Notes: generated by a model from the sequence alone, not told the origin. A stretch of DNA of 64,000 bases from Amycolatopsis circi (GCF_003385235.1 NZ_PQIA01000016.1:23629-87628); one strand, 5' to 3'. Shown: positions 48,077 through 58,641, counted from the first letter of the stretch. Numbers and translations are program-made.

Positions 48077-49600
48077 TTATTTCGCGCCCGCCCAGCGCGC
48101 GAGGGCGGCGTCGAGGAGCTTCTGGTCGTCGTCCCCCGAACTCGCCCACACGATCACTCCGTCCGGCCGGACGAGGAGGCTCGGTTCGTCGGCTGGATCG
48201 GCTACGTAGGCGAGCCGATCGGCCAAGCCGGACACGGCGAAGCGGCCGTCAGGGGAGCGGTCGACGAGCACGAACCGGCCGTCGTGCGCGTGGTCGGCGA
48301 GGCGGGTTCCGGACGTCAGCTCGACGTCCCCGGCGATCGAGCCGACCGGAGCGGCGGCAGTGTCGGCAGTGTCGGACACGTCATAGTGCTGCAGGATTCC
48401 GGACGACAGCGCGACGATCCGGTTCATCGCGGCAGGCACCCGGAGCAGTTCGCCGCCGACGATCTTGCGCAGCTGCTCGGTGCGTTCGTCGCCGCGCAGG
48501 AGCGCGACCTGGGCGCGGGTCCAGTCGAGCACCGCCGCGCCGATCGGGCGGCGTTCGGTTTCGTAGGTGTCGAGCAGTCCCGCCGGAGCCCAGCCCCGGA
48601 CGGTCGCGGCGAGTTTCCAGCCGAGGTTCGCCGCGTCGCCGAGGCCGAGGTTCAGGCCCTGTCCGCCGAGCGGGGAGTGGACGTGCGCCGCGTCGCCGGC
48701 CAGGAACACGCGGCCGCGGCGGTAGTGCCGGGCCTGGCGCGTGTGGTCGGTGAACCGCGTTGCCCGGCCGTGGATTCCGGTGATGGTGACCGGGACTCCG
48801 GTGACGTCGCGGACGGCTTCCTGCAGTTCTTCGACCGACACCGCAGCGTCGCGGTCCTGCGGCGGCTTCCGGAACCGGCTGAGGAAGATCCGGCCGGGGA
48901 CGGGGCCGTACGCGTAGACACCGTTCGGCGTCCAGGTCCAGCCGGGGCGCAGGCCGCTCGCGTCTTCGAAGTCGGCGATGGCCTGGTAGCCGGTCATTTC
49001 CGGGTCAGTGCCGTCGAACTCGATGCCGAGCTGTTTGCGGATGACGCTGCGCCCGCCGTCGGCCGCGACGAGCCAGTCCGCGGTGAATTCGCCCGCGCTC
49101 GTCTCGACCGTCACGGCTTCGTCGCCTGCCCGCACGCCGTGGACCTCGACGCCGCGCCGGACGTCGACGCCGAGCTGAGCGCAGTGTTCGGCGAGCATCT
49201 GCTCGACCTCCTGCTGCGGCACTCCGAGCCCGTTCGACACCGCCCGGTGCGCGGCGAGCACGGGGTCGCTCTGGTCGATCAGGTCGTTGTCGAACAGGAA
49301 ACCGGCGAAGTGCCCGGCGGCGAGGAACCGGCGGCCGCCCCGCTTGGCGGCCTCGACCGTCGGGCCGAATTTGCCGACCGACGCGAGGAATCGCCGCTGC
49401 GCCGCCTCCGCCGCGGGCAGCAGGCCGCGCCGGTCGAGCAGTTCGGCGCTCGCGACGTTGACCGATCCGGCCTTGATGTTCAGGTCCGGCTCCGGCAGCC
49501 GGTCCAGCACGGTCACTCCCACCCCGCGCAGCGCGAGTTCCCCGGCGAGGAACAGCCCGGTGGGCCCGGCCCCGGCGACGATCACCTCGGTCCGCTCCAC
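48077..49600 (-). CDS. FAD-dependent aromatic monooxygenase (PHBH/rifampicin-type)
   Basis: A 507-residue class A flavoprotein hydroxylase. FAD motif VIVAGAGPTGLFLAGELALR (~6-25), a DG motif near 160 (WLVAADGGRSVIRKQLGIEF) and GRVFLAGDAAHVHSPLGGQGLNLGLGDAANLGWKL-type GD motif (GDAAH visible). A C-terminal thioredoxin-like domain follows. It resembles the family that hydroxylates rifamycins, tetracyclines or polyketides; with a TetR partner it may confer resistance or modify a natural product. GTG 49600 follows GGGGAG. Divergent from tetR across a palindromic operator. Confidence 0.88.
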   Translation of the reverse strand: MERTEVIVAGAGPTGLFLAGELALRGVGVTVLDRLPEPDLNIKAGSVNVASAELLDRRGLLPAAEAAQRRFLASVGKFGPTVEAAKRGGRRFLAAGHFAGFLFDNDLIDQSDPVLAAHRAVSNGLGVPQQEVEQMLAEHCAQLGVDVRRGVEVHGVRAGDEAVTVETSAGEFTADWLVAADGGRSVIRKQLGIEFDGTDPEMTGYQAIADFEDASGLRPGWTWTPNGVYAYGPVPGRIFLSRFRKPPQDRDAAVSVEELQEAVRDVTGVPVTITGIHGRATRFTDHTRQARHYRRGRVFLAGDAAHVHSPLGGQGLNLGLGDAANLGWKLAATVRGWAPAGLLDTYETERRPIGAAVLDWTRAQVALLRGDERTEQLRKIVGGELLRVPAAMNRIVALSSGILQHYDVSDTADTAAAPVGSIAGDVELTSGTRLADHAHDGRFVLVDRSPDGRFAVSGLADRLAYVADPADEPSLLVRPDGVIVWASSGDDDQKLLDAALARWAGAK

Positions 49601-49643
49601 GACGCACTCCCCTTTACCCTTGCTCGATGGCTTAACCAAGTGT

Positions 49644-49671
49644 GCTTACTGAGTAAGCTTACTGGGTAAAC
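49644..49671. promoter_or_regulatory. TetR operators between monooxygenase and tetR
   Basis: GCTTACT-G-AGTAAGC (49644-49658) is a perfect palindrome. A second, weaker site GCTTACT-G-GGTAAAC (49657-49671) overlaps it by two bases, and AGTAAGCTTACT is palindromic between them. This is typical of two TetR dimers bound side by side. Confidence 0.8.
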
Positions 49672-49692
49672 GTAGCACGGAAGGGGAGACTC

Positions 49693-50295
49693 ATGCCCAA
49701 TCGCGGGGATCGGGGCGGGGCCAGGACGCGGGCGCGGATCGCCGAGGTCGCGACCGGGCTGTTCCTGGAACGCGGGTTCGACGAGGTCACGATCGCCGAG
49801 GTGGCCGCGGCGGCCGGGGTGTCGAAGGTGACGGTGTTCTCGCACTTCGAGCGCAAGGAAGACCTGCTGCTGGACCGCTTGCCGGAGGCGATCGAGCTGG
49901 TGCGCGCCGCGGTCCGCGAGCGGACCGGCGGCGCGGTGGACGCGCTCCGGCAGTTCGCGCTGACGCTGGCGGAAGAGCCCCACGTGCTGTCCGGCCTTGG
50001 CGGGGACGTCGGGCCGCTGATGCGGACGGTCGCCGAGTCGCCCGCGCTGATCGCGCGGCTGCGGGCGTTCGGGTACGAGATAGAGGCCGAGCTGGCCGCG
50101 GAATTCGCCGCGGACGCGCGGTTTTCCGGGGACGCGCCGTTGATTGCCGCGTTGGTGGTGGCGGCTTACCGGACGGTCGCGGTGGAGACGATCCAGCGTC
50201 GGCTCGCGGGGGAGGACCTGGCTGAGCTGGCGGAGTCGCATCGGGAGCGGTTGACGCGAGCGTTCGACGCGGTGGAGCGCGGGGTCGGCGGGTGA
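49693..50295 (+). CDS. TetR family regulator of the monooxygenase gene
   Basis: A 200-residue regulator. HTH at ~12-60 (RIAEVATGLFLERGFDEVTI, AEVAAAAGVSKVTVFSHFER with KEDLL). The C-terminal domain (TLAEEPHVLSGLGGDVGPLM ... IAALVVAAYRTVAVETIQRR) is of a common actinobacterial type with unknown ligand. ATG 49693 with GGAAGGGGAG upstream. The twin GCTTACT operators beside it predict control of itself and the monooxygenase; the inducer may be the monooxygenase substrate. Confidence 0.85.
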   Translation: MPNRGDRGGARTRARIAEVATGLFLERGFDEVTIAEVAAAAGVSKVTVFSHFERKEDLLLDRLPEAIELVRAAVRERTGGAVDALRQFALTLAEEPHVLSGLGGDVGPLMRTVAESPALIARLRAFGYEIEAELAAEFAADARFSGDAPLIAALVVAAYRTVAVETIQRRLAGEDLAELAESHRERLTRAFDAVERGVGG

Positions 50296-50338
50296 GACGA
50301 CGCTGGCTCGTCGGTGTCCAGCGCCGCCTCAAAGCAGG

Positions 50339-51325
<987 letters not shown>

Positions 51326-51408
51326 GTTCGCTCCTTCTGCGCCGGATGCTGTCCTTGGCGACGCTAAGACCTGGAGTGCGCTCCGGGGCAAGCATTAGGC
51401 TCCCGGCG

Positions 51409-52932
51409 GTGGACTACGACGCGGTGATCGTGGGCGGCGGGCACAACGGGCTCGTCGCGGCGGCTTATCTGGCGCGGGCCGGACGGTCGGTGCTGGTGCT
51501 GGAACGGCGTGCGGAGATCGGCGGCGCGGCGGTGTCGTTCCGCGCTTTCCCCGGCGTGGACGTCCGGCTCTCGCGCTATTCGTACCTGGTCAGCCTGCTG
51601 CCGAAACGGATCGCGGCCGAGCTGGGCCTGGACGTCCAGCTGCGGAGGCGGCGAATGTCGTCCTACACCCCGGCCGGCGACACGGGTCTCCTTGTCGACA
51701 CGGGCGACGGCGAGCGAACCGGCGCGTCGTTCCGCGCGGTCACTGGGTCCACAAAGGACTATGCGGCCTGGCAGCGGCTCTACGCGTCGGCGGCACGGGT
51801 GGCCGAGGCGACCTTCGATTCCCTTACCGAGCCGTTGCCGACCCGCGCTGAGCTGCGGCAACGGATCGGCGACGACGAGGCGTGGACGACGTTTTTCGAG
51901 CGTCCGGCGGGGGAAACGCTGCGAGAGTCGTTCGAGAACGATGTCGTGCGCGGGGTGGTGCTCACTGACGCGTTGATCGGCACTTTCGCCTCCGCGGACG
52001 ACGAGCAGCTTCGGCAGAACCGCTGCCTGCTTTACCACCTCATCGGCAATGGCACCGGTGACTGGGACGTTCCGGTCGGCGGAATGGGCGCGGTCACCGA
52101 TGCGCTCGCGGACGCGGCCCGTCGCGCTGGGGCGACGCTGGTCACCGGCGCGGAGGTGCTGTCGGTGACGCCGGATGGCGAAGTTCGTTACCGCGAAGGC
52201 GATTCGGAACGCGTTGTCGTCGGTGGGCGTGTGCTGGCGAATGTCGCGCCGCGCACGCTCGCCCGGTTGCTCGGCGAAGAGCCCGCGGAGTCGCCGGAAG
52301 GTGCGCAGTTGAAGGTGAACATGGTGCTGCGGCGGTTGCCCCGGTTGCGTGACGGGGCAGTCGATCCGCGTGACGCGTTCGGCGGGACCTTCCACGTCAA
52401 CGAATCGTTTGCCCAGCTGGAAACTGCTTACCGGGAGGCTGCGGCAGGCCGGATTCCGACGGTGCCGCCGTGCGAGATCTACTGCCATTCGCTGACTGAT
52501 CCGTCGATCCTCGGTCCAGCTGAACGGGCGGCCGGGGTGCAGACGCTGACGTTGTTCGGCCTGCACATGCCGGCCCGGCTGTTCGAAGCGGACAACGACG
52601 GTGCGCGGGCGGAGGCATTGCGGGCCACGGTGGCGTCGCTGGACAGTGTGCTCGCGGAGCCGATCTCGGACTGTCTGCTGCTGGATGGCGACGGGAAACC
52701 GTGTATCGAAGCCAAAACGCCGCTGGATCTGGAGGCGGAGCTGGGTCTGCCGCGCGGGCACATCTTCCACCGCGACCTGTCGTGGCCGTACGGCGACGAC
52801 GAGACGGCGGGGACCTGGGGTGTCGAGACCCGGCACGAGCGGGTGCTGCTGTGCGGGGCTGGCGCGGTCCGCGGCGGCGGGGTGAGCGGAATTCCCGGGC
52901 ACAACGCGGCGATGGCGGTGCTCGCAGACTGA
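51409..52932 (+). CDS. FAD-dependent oxidoreductase related to phytoene desaturase
   Basis: A 507-residue CrtI-like flavoprotein. VDYDAVIVGGGHNGLVAAAY (1-20) with GGGHNG is the FAD site, then SVLVLERRAEIGGAAVSF. The C-terminal segment VLLCGAGAVRGGGVSGIPGH matches the family's second FAD contact. The middle has CrtI-style DWDVPVGGMGAVTDALADAA. No carotenoid genes are nearby, so it may be one of the many CrtI-like oxidases of unknown substrate. GTG 51409 has TAGGCT (51396-51401) 7 nt upstream and no Shine-Dalgarno. Confidence 0.85.
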   Translation: MDYDAVIVGGGHNGLVAAAYLARAGRSVLVLERRAEIGGAAVSFRAFPGVDVRLSRYSYLVSLLPKRIAAELGLDVQLRRRRMSSYTPAGDTGLLVDTGDGERTGASFRAVTGSTKDYAAWQRLYASAARVAEATFDSLTEPLPTRAELRQRIGDDEAWTTFFERPAGETLRESFENDVVRGVVLTDALIGTFASADDEQLRQNRCLLYHLIGNGTGDWDVPVGGMGAVTDALADAARRAGATLVTGAEVLSVTPDGEVRYREGDSERVVVGGRVLANVAPRTLARLLGEEPAESPEGAQLKVNMVLRRLPRLRDGAVDPRDAFGGTFHVNESFAQLETAYREAAAGRIPTVPPCEIYCHSLTDPSILGPAERAAGVQTLTLFGLHMPARLFEADNDGARAEALRATVASLDSVLAEPISDCLLLDGDGKPCIEAKTPLDLEAELGLPRGHIFHRDLSWPYGDDETAGTWGVETRHERVLLCGAGAVRGGGVSGIPGHNAAMAVLAD

Positions 52933-52970
52933 AGACCGCCTTGGCGAGCCCGGGCGCACGGGTGGCGGCG

Positions 52971-53025
52971 GTCCGTGAGGGGAACCCTGAGGGACTCAGA
53001 GTCCGTGAAGGTTCCCCTCACGGAC
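52971..53025. repeat. Palindrome family II, copy C
   Basis: 27-bp arms around one centre base (52998), three mismatches. The right arm, GAGTCCGTGAAGGTTCCCCT..., matches the half copy at 35215 when inverted. Lies 38 nt after the desaturase-like gene and 2 nt before the convergent yaaA stop. Confidence 0.88.
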
Positions 53026-53027
53026 GT

Positions 53028-53771
53028 TCAGTCGGTGAGCAGTTCCAGCGCGTGCTCGCCGGTGCGTTCCACGGTCAGGCCTGCTTTGGCTACGACGCGC
53101 ATCAGCTGGTCCACAGTGGACGGTTCGCTCCGCGACGTGGCCAGCACGGCGGCCAGCTTGCCCTTGTAGGCCTTGTTGAAGTGGCTCACCGTGGTGCGGT
53201 TGCCGTTGGTGTCCTCGGTGACCACGCGGACGGTGACCGCGTCCGCGCGCAGCTTCGCGAAAGCGGCGTATGTGCCCGAGCGGAGGTCCACGATCAGGCC
53301 TTCGACGTCGCGCAGCACTGGTTCCAGGACCGGCTTCCACAGCCCGCGGACGGTGCCGAGCGCGGGCACCGTGTTGCCGCCCGAGAGGCGATACGCGGGG
53401 ATCGGGTCGGTCGCCGCGACGACGCCGAACAGGGACGACGTGACGGCCAGCCGCTGTTGTGCCTTGGCCAGTCCGGCGCGGGTGAAGCTTTTGACGTCGA
53501 GCGCGTCGTAGAGGACGCCGGTGTAGCGGCGCAGTGCGGGCATCGTCGGGGAGGTCCAGAGCTGGGCGTTGCGGGCGACCTCGTCGGCCTGGCGCGCGGA
53601 GATGCCGAGCGCGGCGAGGCTCGCCGGGACGTCACCGGCCAGTTCGACCAGTGCGTCGGCCAGTTTGGCGCGCACCGGGTTCAGCTCGGGGAACGACAGC
53701 GTGTCCAGGTCAAGCGGCGCGCCTTTGCCGCCGTCGGCCTTGGTTTCGGAAGGGGGGAGGAGCACCAGCAC
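53028..53771 (-). CDS. yaaA: Peroxide stress protein YaaA (UPF0246)
   Basis: A 247-residue protein with UPF0246 hallmarks: LVLLPPSETKADGGKGAPLD at the start, ALRRYTGVLYDALDVKSFT in the middle and a C-terminal KAYKGKLAAVLATS block. YaaA homologues limit intracellular iron and oxidative DNA damage during peroxide stress. GTG 53771 start; the gene ends against the family II palindrome. It is divergent from a GNAT gene (65 nt between starts). No peroxide-responsive site is obvious. Confidence 0.88.
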   Translation of the reverse strand: MLVLLPPSETKADGGKGAPLDLDTLSFPELNPVRAKLADALVELAGDVPASLAALGISARQADEVARNAQLWTSPTMPALRRYTGVLYDALDVKSFTRAGLAKAQQRLAVTSSLFGVVAATDPIPAYRLSGGNTVPALGTVRGLWKPVLEPVLRDVEGLIVDLRSGTYAAFAKLRADAVTVRVVTEDTNGNRTTVSHFNKAYKGKLAAVLATSRSEPSTVDQLMRVVAKAGLTVERTGEHALELLTD

Positions 53772-53836
53772 CCCCGGAGCGTAACCGCCGGGTAATCCAG
53801 GTGCGGCGGCCGTGTGCCGCTCCTTACCCTGCCCGC

Positions 53837-54802
53837 ATGGAACTCGCCTGGCGCCCGCTCACGCTCGCCGACGTCGCCGCCGTCACCCGGCTCTGCACGG
53901 TCGCGGAGGAAACCGACCGCACCGGCGAGCACTGGGACGAGAGCGACGTAAGCCAGGAATTGTCGGGCCCGTCGGTCGATCTGCCCGGCGCGAGCGTCGG
54001 GGCTTGGGACGGTTCGCGGCTGGTGAGCTACGCCCTGGTCGTCGCCCGCGACGCCGCCGAGCCGGTGCACCAGCCGCACATCGCGTCGCTGACCGACCCG
54101 GAATACCGGACCGACGAGGTCGCTTCCGTACTGACGGACTGGCTCGTGCGCACGGCCCGCAGCGTCCACGCGCGGCACTTCCCGGACGCGAAGCTGGAAC
54201 TCCACGCGGGCGCGCACGAAAACGAGCATTGGTACCTCTCGCTCCTCGAACGCGGCGGGTTCAAGCAGGAACGCACCTTCGTCGAGATGCGCGCGGACCT
54301 GACCTCGCTGCCCCCGGCCCCGCCGCTTCCGGACGATCTCCCGCTGGTCGCCTGCGAGAAGCGCTACGACGCCCTGGTTCTCGACGCGCGCAACGCCGCC
54401 TTCGCCGGGCATTGGGGCAGCACGTGGCTGTCGGCCGGCCAGTGGGAACACCGGTTCCGCGGCAACAAGGACTTCCAGCCTGATCTGTCGTTTCTCCTCC
54501 TTTCCCCGGAGCGCGACCGGGTCGTGGCGTTCGTGATGTCGTCGTTCTCCGAGGCGGACGCGCAGGCGACCGGCGTGCGCGAGCTGCACGTCAACTACGT
54601 CGGCACGCTGGCGGAAGCCCGCGGCCGAGGGTGTGCGTCGGCGCTGCTGGCACACACCCTCGAAGCCGGTCGCGCGGCTGGCTACGAGCGATCGTCGCTG
54701 GCGGTGGACGTGGACAACACCCACCGCGCGCTCGCGGTGTACGAACGGTGCGGGTATCAGACGGCTGCGCGGAATTACGGGTACGTTCTGCCGCTCAGCT
54801 GA
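53837..54802 (+). CDS. Tandem GNAT acetyltransferase (MshD-like architecture)
   Basis: A 321-residue protein with two GNAT repeats. The first (1-150) is degenerate (WRPLTLADVAAVTRLCTVAE ... HWYLSLLERGGFKQERTF). The second keeps the acetyl-CoA loop (VGTLAEARGRGCASALLAHT) and ends NTHRALAVYERCGYQTAARN. Similar two-domain enzymes include mycothiol synthase, but the sequence is only loosely alike and true mshD is elsewhere in most genomes. ATG 53837 has TACCCT (53825-53830) six bases upstream and no Shine-Dalgarno. Confidence 0.85.
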   Translation: MELAWRPLTLADVAAVTRLCTVAEETDRTGEHWDESDVSQELSGPSVDLPGASVGAWDGSRLVSYALVVARDAAEPVHQPHIASLTDPEYRTDEVASVLTDWLVRTARSVHARHFPDAKLELHAGAHENEHWYLSLLERGGFKQERTFVEMRADLTSLPPAPPLPDDLPLVACEKRYDALVLDARNAAFAGHWGSTWLSAGQWEHRFRGNKDFQPDLSFLLLSPERDRVVAFVMSSFSEADAQATGVRELHVNYVGTLAEARGRGCASALLAHTLEAGRAAGYERSSLAVDVDNTHRALAVYERCGYQTAARNYGYVLPLS

Positions 54803-55407
54803 CCGCCGGTCCGGGACCGCCGCGCAGGTCGGCTACGCCGCTCGCTGCGACCTCCGCCGGTGACCAAGGGCCGCTCACCGGTGGCTGCTGCGGCGGCCGG
54901 GGCATAACCGTGCGCCGGGCACTGCCTGCACTGGACGGTGGCGGTGCTCGCTACAGCCGCGTTCGGCGTCGCCCGCGTCCTGTCCCGGCCGCGCTCGTCG
55001 CTGCCCGCGCCCGGCTCAGTTTCGCTCGCAACCGCCCGCGCCCAGCTCCGTCTCGCCCGCAGCTGCCTGCGCCCAGCTCCGTCTCGTCCGCGCCCGCTCG
55101 CGCCCAGTCTCGCCCGCAGCTGCCCGCGCCCGGCTTCGTCTCGCTCGCTGCCGCCTGCGCCCGCCCGCAGTTGCCCGCGCCCAGCTCAGTTTCGCCCGCG
55201 CCCGCTCGCGCCCAGTCTCGCGCGCAGCCGCGCAGCTGCCCGCGCTCGCCGCAGTTGCCCGCGCCCGGCTCCGTCTCGCTCGCAGCCGCGCAGCCGCCTG
55301 CGCTCGCCCGCAGTTGCCCGCGCCCGCCCGCACTCGCCCGGCGTCGCCTGTGTCAGCCCGCGTCACCAGGCACCGGTCCCGGCCCCCGGCCGTTGCTCAT
55401 CCCGTCC
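54803..55407. repeat. GC-rich tandem-repeat desert
   Basis: About 600 nt with no supported gene. From ~55001 to ~55340 a ~29-31-nt unit of consensus TGCCCGCGCCCRGCTC-MGTYTCGCYCGC recurs about six times with spacer variants such as GCGCCCGCTCGCGCCCAGTC. Open frames across it are low-complexity (SRPQLPAPxSVS or RARRSRARAAAGET) and probably not translated. Confidence 0.7.
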
Positions 55408-55764
55408 TCAACGCGCCCTCCTCTCAGCCACGCAGAAGAGGTTGCCCTCCGGGTCGGCCAGCACCGTCCACTCCACCCCCGGCACCGAATGCTTCCCCAT
55501 CTCCACCGCACCGAGCCCGACGAGCCGCCGGACCTCCGCTTCCCGGTCGGCCGCGCTGAAGTCCACGTGCACCCGGTTCTTCCCGGCGCGCGGCTCCGGC
55601 ACCCGCTGCAAACCCAGCTTCGGACCGCCCGAAGCCGAGCCGGCCAGCATCACGAACTCCTCGTAGTCGGCGAGCACCTCGACGTCCAGCGCCGCTGTCC
55701 AGAACTCCGCCAGTCGCTGCGGCTCGGCGCAGTCGACGGTGATCATGCCCATCTCCAAACCCAT
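55408..55764 (-). CDS. VOC family protein
   Basis: A 118-residue VOC protein of the small actinobacterial type: MITVDCAEPQRLAEFWTAAL (start), LGLQRVPEPRAGKNRVHVDF (middle) and GVEWTVLADPEGNLFCV (end). Such proteins are often linked to redox or antibiotic resistance, without assigned substrate. ATG 55764, possibly a later Met at codon 5 or 7. It ends against the repeat desert. Confidence 0.8.
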   Translation of the reverse strand: MGLEMGMITVDCAEPQRLAEFWTAALDVEVLADYEEFVMLAGSASGGPKLGLQRVPEPRAGKNRVHVDFSAADREAEVRRLVGLGAVEMGKHSVPGVEWTVLADPEGNLFCVAERRAR

Positions 55765-55888
55765 GCCCGCACGCTAACCGCGACCACCGACAAAAACGGC
55801 GGCCGCCGATAACCCGCATGCGTCGCGGCCAGGGGGTTGACTACTCTGTGCGAAACGTCTAAGGCCCGCTCAGCGCAGGGAGTCCCCA

Positions 55889-57637
55889 GTGATCACCAGG
55901 ATGTCGTCGTTGTTCCTCCGCACGCTGCGCGAGGATCCGGCGGACGCCGAAGTGCCCAGCCACCGGCTGCTGGTGCGCGCCGGCTACGTCCGCCGGGTCG
56001 CCCCGGGTGGTTACTCGTGGCTGCCGCTCGGGCTGCGCGTGCTGCGCCGTGTCGAGGAGACCGTGCGCGAGGAGATGAACGCGATCGGCGCGCAGGAGAT
56101 CCAGTTCCCCGCGCTGCTGCCCCGCGAACCGTACGAGGCCACCAACCGCTGGACCGAGTACGGCGACAACCTCTTCCGCCTCAAAGACCGCAAGGGAGCC
56201 GACTACCTCCTCGGCCCGACCCACGAGGAGCTGTTCGCGCTCACCGTGAAGGGGGAGTACAGCTCGTACAAGGACTTCCCGGTCACGCTGTACCAAATCC
56301 AGACCAAGTACCGCGACGAGGCGCGCCCCCGCGCGGGCATCCTGCGCGGCCGCGAGTTCGTCATGAAGGACTCCTACTCCTTCGACCTCGACGACGAGGG
56401 CCTCGAGCGCTCGTACCAGGCGCACCGCGACGCCTACATCAAGCTGTTCGACCGCCTCGGCCTCGAGTACGTCATCGTGGCCGCCACGTCCGGCGCGATG
56501 GGCGGCTCGGCGTCCGAAGAGTTCCTCGCGGTCGCGGAGAACGGCGAGGACACCTTCGTCCGCAGCACCGAATCCGGCTACGCGGCGAACGTCGAAGCCG
56601 TGGTCACGCCCGTGCCCGCCGCCCGGCCGCTCGAAGGACTGCCCGAGGCGCAGGTCCACCACACGCCGAACACGCCGACCATCGAGACCCTCGTCGCGTT
56701 CTTCAACGCCGCCGGGCTCGGCCGCGAGTTCACCGCGGCGGACACGCTGAAGAACGTCCTGGTCAAGACGCGCCAGCCGGGCGCGAAGGAGTGGGAGCTG
56801 CTCGGCATCGGCGTCCCGGGCGACCGCGAGGTGGACTTCAAGCGCCTCGAAGCGGGGCTCGAGCCCGCCGAGGTGGAGCTGCTCGAGGAAGCCGATTTCG
56901 CGAAGAACCCGTTCCTCGTCAAGGGTTACATCGGCCCGAAGGGCTTGCAGGAGAACGGCGTTCGCTACCTCGTCGACCCGCGCGTCGTCGAGGGCACCGC
57001 CTGGCTGACCGGCGCCGACCAGCGCGACCACCACGTGCTGGACCTGGTCGTCGGCCGCGACTTCACGCCGGACGGCACCATCGAGGCCGCCGAGGTCCGC
57101 GAGGGCGACGCGTCGCCGGACGGACAGGGCACCCTCGTCGCCGCGCGCGGCATCGAGATCGGGCACATCTTCCAGCTCGGCCGCAAGTACACCGACGCCT
57201 TCGAGGTCGACGCGCTCGGCCCGGACTCCAAGCCGGTCCGGATCACCATGGGCTCCTACGGCGTCGGCGTCTCCCGGCTGGTCGCGGTGCTCGCCGAGCA
57301 GAACCACGACGAGCAGGGCCTGGTGTGGCCGCGCGAGGTGTCGCCGTTCGACGTGCACGTGGTCATCGCGGGCAAGGACGAGACGGTGCGCGAGGGCGCG
57401 GAGAAGATCGCCGCGGACCTCGACGCCGCCGGTCTCGAAATCATCCTCGACGACCGCAAGGCCACCCCGGGCGTGAAGTTCGCCGACGCGGAACTGGTCG
57501 GCGTCCCGACGATCCTCGTCGTCGGGCGCGGCCTCGCGAACGGGCTGGTCGAGGTCAAGGACCGGCGCACCGGCGAACGCGAAGAGATCGCCGTCGACTC
57601 GGTCGTCGACCACCTCGCGAAGCTCGTCCGCGGCTGA
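55889..57637 (+). CDS. proS: Prolyl-tRNA synthetase (bacterial type, with editing insertion)
   Basis: A 582-residue class II synthetase. Motif 1 is around [20 protein letters not shown], motif 2 [19 protein letters not shown] and motif 3 [20 protein letters not shown]. An insertion of ~180 residues between motifs 2 and 3 (about 220-400) is the INS editing domain that clears Ala-tRNAPro. The C-terminal anticodon domain contains [23 protein letters not shown] 55889. Forms a unit with a membrane protein whose GTG starts 6 nt after the stop. Confidence 0.95.
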   Translation: MITRMSSLFLRTLREDPADAEVPSHRLLVRAGYVRRVAPGGYSWLPLGLRVLRRVEETVREEMNAIGAQEIQFPALLPREPYEATNRWTEYGDNLFRLKDRKGADYLLGPTHEELFALTVKGEYSSYKDFPVTLYQIQTKYRDEARPRAGILRGREFVMKDSYSFDLDDEGLERSYQAHRDAYIKLFDRLGLEYVIVAATSGAMGGSASEEFLAVAENGEDTFVRSTESGYAANVEAVVTPVPAARPLEGLPEAQVHHTPNTPTIETLVAFFNAAGLGREFTAADTLKNVLVKTRQPGAKEWELLGIGVPGDREVDFKRLEAGLEPAEVELLEEADFAKNPFLVKGYIGPKGLQENGVRYLVDPRVVEGTAWLTGADQRDHHVLDLVVGRDFTPDGTIEAAEVREGDASPDGQGTLVAARGIEIGHIFQLGRKYTDAFEVDALGPDSKPVRITMGSYGVGVSRLVAVLAEQNHDEQGLVWPREVSPFDVHVVIAGKDETVREGAEKIAADLDAAGLEIILDDRKATPGVKFADAELVGVPTILVVGRGLANGLVEVKDRRTGEREEIAVDSVVDHLAKLVRG

Positions 57638-57642
57638 AGCCC

Positions 57643-58641
57643 GTGGGCTGGTTCGGACGCAAACGCCGCGACGACGGCGGGTACCGGGACAACGCCGCGC
57701 TGAGCGGCTTCGGCGGGTACCAGCCGTCCGACGCGCCGAAGTTCCCGAGCGCCGGGTACGGGAAAACCGACCCGGCGCCCGGGCCGTCCGAACCAGCCCC
57801 GCAACCGCGGGACACCCCGCCGCGAGATCCCGTGCGGCAGACCCTCACCCCGGCACAGCCGCGGCGCTCCTCGCCCCGCAAAACCAACCTCCGCCTGGCG
57901 AAAGCGGTCCCGATCCTCATCATGCTCGGGGTGTTCGGCTACAACGTCTTCTCGACCAAGAGCCACCATTCCGCCAGCACGGACGACACTCCGCGCGCCC
58001 CGCGCACCTACCAGCCGAACCCCAGGGTCGTCGTGCCGCCGGTGGTCGCGGGATGGCAGTCAGTGGCCAGCAAGGACGGGAGCTACGCCTACGACGTGCC
58101 GCCGTCCTGGGAGCCCGCGCCGACCACGCTGCACGGCTGGGACGCGACCGCCGGATCGCCCGGGATCAACCTGTCCACCAGCGCGTTCCTGGGCAAGGGC
58201 AGTTGCAAGGAAGACGCCGTCGGCCAGATCGGCGGCGCTGGCGTGACCACCGAGAAAACCGGTGACGCCGCCGAAGCCGCCCGCAAGGCCGTCACCGACC
58301 TGGGCATCAGCGCGTACACCGGCGAAGGCGCTCCGGCCGCGAAAGTGACGCCCGGAGCGGCGGAAAAGTCTGAGGTCAAGGTCGAAGACAAGCATGGTGA
58401 GGGCATGCTCGTGGTCGCCGAGGTGACTCCGAGCGGCAACGCGCCGTGCAAGCCGCAGAGCGTGCTGGCCGGGGCGCTCGCGCTCGAGGCGGGTGAAAAG
58501 TCGGTTGTGCTGGTCGCGTACTCCGAACAAGGCCGCCCGGGTTCTGCGTCCCGGGACGACCTCGTCCGGATCCTGCACAGCTACCGAGGCGTCCCGGCCG
58601 CAGACCGGTCCACGACTACGCCGCCGCCGACCACGCGCTGA
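57643..58641 (+). CDS. Single-pass membrane protein coupled to proS
   Basis: A 332-residue protein. The first ~80 residues are basic, Pro-rich and disordered (GRKRRDDGGYRDN ... PRRSSPRKTNL). One TM helix (AVPILIMLGVFGYNVF, ~86-101) is followed by a ~230-residue extracytoplasmic domain (VVAGWQSVASKDGSYAYDVP ... GINLSTSAFLGKGSCKEDAV) with two Cys. It is like actinobacterial proteins described only as membrane proteins. GTG 57643 follows proS by 6 nt. Its last 61 nt overlap the end of the convergent rhomboid-DUF2156 gene. Confidence 0.75.
   Translation: MGWFGRKRRDDGGYRDNAALSGFGGYQPSDAPKFPSAGYGKTDPAPGPSEPAPQPRDTPPRDPVRQTLTPAQPRRSSPRKTNLRLAKAVPILIMLGVFGYNVFSTKSHHSASTDDTPRAPRTYQPNPRVVVPPVVAGWQSVASKDGSYAYDVPPSWEPAPTTLHGWDATAGSPGINLSTSAFLGKGSCKEDAVGQIGGAGVTTEKTGDAAEAARKAVTDLGISAYTGEGAPAAKVTPGAAEKSEVKVEDKHGEGMLVVAEVTPSGNAPCKPQSVLAGALALEAGEKSVVLVAYSEQGRPGSASRDDLVRILHSYRGVPAADRSTTTPPPTTR

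Noticed and set aside
55001..55340. Possible CRISPR array
   Set aside because: Units are degenerate, spacers are not unique and of irregular length, and no cas genes are present.
54938..55666. Long Arg/Pro/Ala-rich open frame over the repeat
   Set aside because: Low-complexity by repetition and overlapped by the VOC gene; no start signal.
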